Shown: positions 62,067 to 64,000 of the stretch, one piece after another
Numbering within the stretch: the first letter of the stretch is position 1
How the letters are laid out: every line of letters starts with the position of its first letter
Assembly: GCF_900103035.1 (NCBI RefSeq)
Contig: NZ_FMWO01000048.1
Span: 124,001 to 188,000, forward strand
Reading direction: 5' to 3'
DNA from: Nitrosomonas mobilis
GTDB taxonomy: Bacteria; Pseudomonadota; Gammaproteobacteria; Burkholderiales; Nitrosomonadaceae
DNA length: 64,000 bases
Notes under the pieces: model-generated
What the model was told of the DNA's origin: nothing
Seen by the model: the letters and a program-made list of their open reading frames with translations, nothing else
Databases searched by the model: none
Program-made: the position numbers and the translations under genes

Positions 62067-63437
62067 ATGAAAAACAATAACCAGAACATGATGCAATGGA
62101 TGGTCCGGGCAGCAAGTGTTTTTGCTCTGATCATGATATCGGTTACAGCAGCAATGGCTGAGACTTTAGTGAGCAATCACAGGAATATCGTCGCTCGAGA
62201 AACCGTACGTGCTGAAGCATACAAACTTCAGGATGACTTGTGGGTGCGGATGCGCTCCCGGTTTTCCCTGGGCAATCCTCCTGGTCTGGAAACAGGCAGT
62301 TACGAAAAAAACTTCAGTAATCAGCGATTCATCAATCAGATAGTCGAGCGAAGCCAGCGTTATCTTTACTATATTCTGGGCGAAGTCGAGCGCCGTGGCA
62401 TGCCGGCTGAGATTGCGCTCGTGCCAATTGTCGAAAGTGCGTTCGATCCGGATGCCTATTCACGCAGACATGCCGCCGGGTTGTGGCAATTTGTTCCTGC
62501 AACCGGAAAAGCGTTCGGGCTGGAGCAAAACTGGTGGCATGACGAGCGTCGCGATATCGTAGCGGCAACCGATGCCGCGCTGGATTATCTGCAAATGCTG
62601 TATCGCATGTTTGGCAATTGGCAACTGGCATTGGCCGCTTACAACTGGGGGCAGGGCGCGTTGTTAAAAGTGATCAATGAAGATCACGGTGGCGAGAAAT
62701 CGGTCAGCTTCACTGCTATTCGCATGCCGGCAGAGACGCGCCAATATGTTGCGAAATTACTCGCCATCCGCAATATCATTGCACACCCCAGACGCTATGG
62801 AGTCAGGCTTACGCCCATCCCCAACCATCCCTATTTTGAGCAGATCGAATTGACGGAGCAGATTGATGTGCATCTGGTAGCGAGACTGGCGGGAATTTCC
62901 GAAAAAGAATTTAATGCTCTTAATCCAGCCTATAACCGGCCAGTTATCCGCATCAGTAACGCACCACGCCGGCTGTTGCTACCGGTCGCCAATGTGATGA
63001 ACTTTGTCAAAAATATGGAAAACTATGACAAGGAACTCGTTTCATGGCGAATTCATGAAGTGAAAGATAAAGAAACTTTGCCGGAGCTGGCGCAGCGTTA
63101 TCGTATCAACGTATCAAAATTGAAAGAAATCAATGGCCTGCATTCACATTCGGCATTGAAAAATGGACAGCTTTTATTGGTGCCACGTGATGGCCGCAGC
63201 ACACGGGAAAGAACCTATCTGGCATACGGGCCGGACGGTATTCGCCATCATGCTGGGAACGGGCAGTTGATTCATGTGGTCAGGAAAGGCGATACGCTTC
63301 ATGGCATTGCGAAGCGTTATGGGATTGATATCAAGATCATTCTGTCCTGGAATGGCGGTAGTACGCGTTTGTCAGTTGGTCAACGGCTGATACTCAAACT
63401 GAATTCTCCGGATAAATCTCCTCTCTACTCATCCTGA
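62067..63437 (+). CDS. mltD: Membrane-bound lytic murein transglycosylase D-like protein with LysM domains
   Basis: A 456-residue precursor with a signal peptide (residues about 1-31). The SLT domain includes GMPAEIALVPIVESAFDPDA with catalytic Glu near 124, RRHAAGLWQFVPATGKAFGL and ALAAYNWGQGAL. Two LysM segments follow, near 330-375 and HVVRKGDTLHGIAKRYGID near 405-450. It cleaves peptidoglycan with formation of 1,6-anhydro ends. No lipobox cysteine is obvious, so anchoring may differ from E. coli MltD. Confidence 0.9.
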   Translation: MKNNNQNMMQWMVRAASVFALIMISVTAAMAETLVSNHRNIVARETVRAEAYKLQDDLWVRMRSRFSLGNPPGLETGSYEKNFSNQRFINQIVERSQRYLYYILGEVERRGMPAEIALVPIVESAFDPDAYSRRHAAGLWQFVPATGKAFGLEQNWWHDERRDIVAATDAALDYLQMLYRMFGNWQLALAAYNWGQGALLKVINEDHGGEKSVSFTAIRMPAETRQYVAKLLAIRNIIAHPRRYGVRLTPIPNHPYFEQIELTEQIDVHLVARLAGISEKEFNALNPAYNRPVIRISNAPRRLLLPVANVMNFVKNMENYDKELVSWRIHEVKDKETLPELAQRYRINVSKLKEINGLHSHSALKNGQLLLVPRDGRSTRERTYLAYGPDGIRHHAGNGQLIHVVRKGDTLHGIAKRYGIDIKIILSWNGGSTRLSVGQRLILKLNSPDKSPLYSS

Positions 63438-63445
63438 TTTATATA

Positions 63446-63583
63446 GGGCACTCCTGAAAATTCATATTTTTTCACAATACTTTGATATACAAAAATTTTT
63501 TTTGTATATCAATTATATGATTCGTAAAATATTTTTTATTCAAGCTTGGCCTTGCTTAGAGTCCTGCATTTTTAGAGGGACCC
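63446..63583. mobile_element. MITE-like element B, 138 bp, related to element A
   Basis: Its right end GGGTCCCTCTAAAAATGCA (minus strand) and left end GGGCACTCCTGAAAATTCA form imperfect terminal repeats. CACAATACT lies 27 bp from the left end exactly as in element A, and ATTTTTAGAG recurs on the right. A central dyad GATATACAAAAA/TTTTTGTATATC forms a strong hairpin. No target duplication is visible. It overlaps the end of the next gene. Confidence 0.75.
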
Positions 63584-64000
63584 TGCAGTGTATCAATTCT
63601 TTCTGAATGTCTTCAGCAATACAGCGATAAAGCGAACGAAAGATAGGCCGCATATTACTGACAAGCTTGTCAATATCCACCATCGATGGAAAGCGTGTAC
63701 CGCGATGTTCGATTGGCCCCCCGATGAATTCAGGCTGGGCGCCCAGTCTGCCGAAATGGTTTACCAGCCGCTCTTCAGTCAGCATAAACAATATTTTAAT
63801 GCCATTCAATCGCGCTAGTTCGACCGTGCCTATGTACAGTCCCAATGGAATGTAGGGAAAGCGTGGCAAGGATTCTTCACGATAATCTTCTTCCGAAAGA
63901 TTGATCGGCTGCGCAGCTTCTCCCTTGCGTCGACGGAACGAGGCTACGACAGCCAGGCGGGAGACTTCGCCAATTTTGTCACGAGGTAATTTCATTGGAT
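63540..64000 (-). CDS. PEP-CTERM/exosortase system-associated acyltransferase (C-terminal part, N-terminus outside the window)
   Basis: The frame is open from the window edge to 63540, about 150 residues. KIGEVSRLAVVASFRRR and YIGTVELARLNGIKILFML followed by ERLVNHFGRLG match the GNAT-like acyltransferase family (related to acyl-homoserine lactone synthases) that accompanies PEP-CTERM sorting systems. The family is normally about 250-270 residues, so roughly 100 lie beyond the edge. The last 13 codons (from VPLKMQDSKQGQA) and the stop lie inside MITE-like element B, so the native C-terminus has been replaced. Confidence 0.78.
   Translation of the reverse strand, partial: PMKLPRDKIGEVSRLAVVASFRRRKGEAAQPINLSEEDYREESLPRFPYIPLGLYIGTVELARLNGIKILFMLTEERLVNHFGRLGAQPEFIGGPIEHRGTRFPSMVDIDKLVSNMRPIFRSLYRCIAEDIQKELIHCRVPLKMQDSKQGQA

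Overview
The window looks like chromosomal DNA of a Nitrosomonas-type ammonia-oxidising betaproteobacterium. The basis is inference from gene content: a small cytochrome c very like Nitrosomonas cytochrome c-552, an N-type (alternative) F-ATPase operon, a phosphoketolase, a Fur-controlled hemP, a PEP-CTERM/exosortase-associated acyltransferase and otherwise typical betaproteobacterial housekeeping genes. I saw no rRNA or tRNA gene and no CRISPR array, although type III-A CRISPR effector genes sit at the left edge.

Layout. 1-4.2 kb: minus-strand type III-A module (cas10/csm1, csm2, csm3, start of csm4). 4.2-5.2 kb: a perfect 36-bp palindrome and a gutted IS30-type element that keeps both terminal inverted repeats. 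5.2-7.8 kb: rpsO-pnp. 8.0-12.4 kb: a compact five-gene operon (cysteine desulfurase-like enzyme, phospho-head-group-type nucleotidyltransferase, HIT protein, fatty acid desaturase, divergent phosphoglycerate mutase), the most intriguing intact gene set here. 12.4-14.0 kb: a hypothetical gene, a DUF2325 gene and hemP with a Fur box. 14.0-17.0 kb: a 12.7-copy GCACTA microsatellite just ahead of phosphoketolase. 17.0-18.0 kb: a decayed DUF2254 membrane-protein gene. 18.0-25.0 kb: the complete N-ATPase operon atpDCQRBEFAG. 25.0-28.6 kb: catalase, a ceramidase-like membrane protein, cytochrome c and msrA. 28.7-29.6 kb: a graveyard of IS30, short-chain dehydrogenase and IS3 fragments.

29.7-34.5 kb: ispB, divergent from hemA-prfA-prmC and a monothiol glutaredoxin. 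34.5-44.3 kb: minus-strand membrane and transport genes (YqaA, CNNM/DUF21, Na/Pi cotransporter, ABC exporter, TraB, sdaA, MlaE-type permease, lgt). 44.4-46.5 kb: ilvD and a C-terminal scrap of a YyaL/DUF255 gene. 46.5-51.2 kb: MacA/MacB-type tripartite pump genes and an M48 metalloprotease with TPR-like tail. 51.2-53.2 kb: REP/REPIN sequences, a two-gene operon of tiny membrane proteins (75 and 27 residues), and a tandem array of about 292-bp composite repeats. 53.2-57.5 kb: a type IV pilin and an MFS-acyltransferase-acyl-ACP synthetase fusion. 57.5-63.4 kb: nrdA-nrdB behind a candidate NrdR box, then an MltD-like lytic transglycosylase. 63.5 kb-end: C-terminal part of a PEP-CTERM-associated acyltransferase whose last codons lie inside a MITE.

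Two related MITE-like elements of about 140 bp (57485-57625 and 63446-63583) bracket the nrdAB-mltD segment. The window is therefore a mixture of stable core operons and small accessory patches in which transposon remnants, REPs and broken genes are concentrated.
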